34,218 bases of DNA from CAZGMJ01 sp964649005 (GTDB lineage Bacteria > Planctomycetota > Phycisphaerae > Sedimentisphaerales > Anaerobacaceae): contig CAZYMD010000023.1 of assembly GCA_964649005.1 (NCBI GenBank), positions 1 through 34,218 of the forward strand, read 5' to 3'. Shown piece after piece: positions 33,836 to 34,218 of this stretch (position 1 is its first letter; each line of letters starts with the position of its first letter). The translations under genes and the position numbers were made by a program. The notes beneath the pieces are model-generated. The model was not told where the DNA came from, ran no database searches, and saw only the letters and a list, made by a program, of their open reading frames with translations.

Positions 33836-34218
33836 TCAGGATACAGTGGCGACTTGGTCGCTTCTTGCCCCTGGGGAGTCTGTTGTCTTCTCTATATTTA
33901 GTATATTGCCCAGTTTGAACTTTGCGGGTTGGATTTCCGCCCCACCATGGGGCGTCTGTGACTCCGACTGACTTTCGGGATTGGGTTTCCCGCCCCTGAG
34001 GGGCAAGCTGGATTGGGACAAGTTGTGTTCTGGGCCGCTTTCGCGGGGTATATCGTTGTAATCCTTTGTGGGTGCTTTGGTTGTGTCGATTTCATGTTCG
34101 CAGGATTGGGTTTGTTTTACAAGATTTTGTTCTTCTGAATCCCCGCCTACAGTTCCCGTATCTGGGTACGGGATAAACTCAGATGACAGCCGAAGGCTAT
34201 TGGGTTTGTTTTGCGGAT
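33836..34218 (-). CDS. possible partial CDS (C-terminal part), low-complexity hydrophilic protein
   Basis: On the minus strand a frame is open from the right edge (34216) to a TGA at 33836-33838, about 126 codons, in the same direction as all nearby genes. The product is hydrophilic and rich in S, P, E, Q, N and G (for example SLPLRGGKPNPESQ and KTTDSPGARSDQVATVS), with no domain I recognise. It could be a disordered C-terminal tail of a protein whose main part is outside the window, or non-coding sequence that is open by chance. Short GC palindromes inside it (CGCCCCACCATGGGGCG and GCCCCTGAGGGGC) argue somewhat for the latter. The 276 bases between it and the next gene (33560-33835) hold nothing clear. 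Confidence 0.35.
   Translation of the reverse strand, partial: PQNKPNSLRLSSEFIPYPDTGTVGGDSEEQNLVKQTQSCEHEIDTTKAPTKDYNDIPRESGPEHNLSQSSLPLRGGKPNPESQSESQTPHGGAEIQPAKFKLGNILNIEKTTDSPGARSDQVATVS

Noticed and set aside
33741..33971. 76-codon plus-strand open frame (begins MACWVDQYVDGEWLHRW)
   Set aside because: No ribosome site, opposite to the local gene direction, and a hydrophobic/cysteine tail without a domain; it cannot coexist with the minus-strand frame.

Overview
The window looks like chromosomal DNA from a planctomycete, most likely of the Phycisphaerae/Sedimentisphaerales type. The main pointers are a PVC-superphylum 'small basic protein' gene (32391-32621), a flotillin/NfeD operon with a planctomycete-style tail protein, a SUMF1-like domain fused to an Asp-box propeller, and a DUF6786-like lipoprotein. 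This assignment is inferred from gene content only. I saw no rRNA, tRNA, CRISPR array, insertion sequence or prophage.

Layout, plus strand: the end of a dTDP-L-rhamnose operon (rmlC fragment, rmlD, rmlB; 1-2186) is followed by a lipoprotein (2317-3546), a two-gene TAXI-type TRAP transporter (3683-6694) and a PBP4-type D,D-peptidase (6814-8274). A minus-strand block (12907 to 8271) then reads histidine kinase, CNNM/CBS protein A, CNNM/CBS protein B and a GT-C-like membrane protein. Every gene in it overlaps the next by a few bases, and its last gene converges on the PBP4 gene with shared stop-codon bases. Plus-strand genes follow: an 88-residue GGSGGG protein, the SUMF1/BNR fusion, a single-domain response regulator and a TPR protein (13043-17855).

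The minus-strand flotillin operon (21798 to 18041) encodes a long NfeD with a ClpP-like protease domain, a short NfeD, FloA and a one-TM tail protein. After it come a broken beta-helix glycoside hydrolase gene (22210-23912, two frameshifts and a stop) and a small predicted ATPase (24020-24736). A 460-base stretch of possible gene debris follows.

From 25197 to the end everything is on the minus strand. It holds three tandem Na/Pi-cotransporter paralogues with PhoU-like tails, a class I aminotransferase, the small basic protein, a one-TM protein with a small C-terminal domain, and an open frame running off the right edge.

Much of the window concerns the cell envelope: rhamnose precursor synthesis, peptidoglycan trimming, a lipid-linked glycosyltransferase candidate, flotillin membrane domains, and transport of solutes, divalent cations and phosphate. 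I see no single new multi-gene defence or biosynthetic system. The parts most worth a second look are the triplicated Na/Pi-PhoU genes with matching promoters, the kinase-CNNM-CNNM-glycosyltransferase operon, the PBP4 with an altered SxN motif, the SUMF1/BNR fusion without the catalytic cysteine pair, and the broken hydrolase gene.
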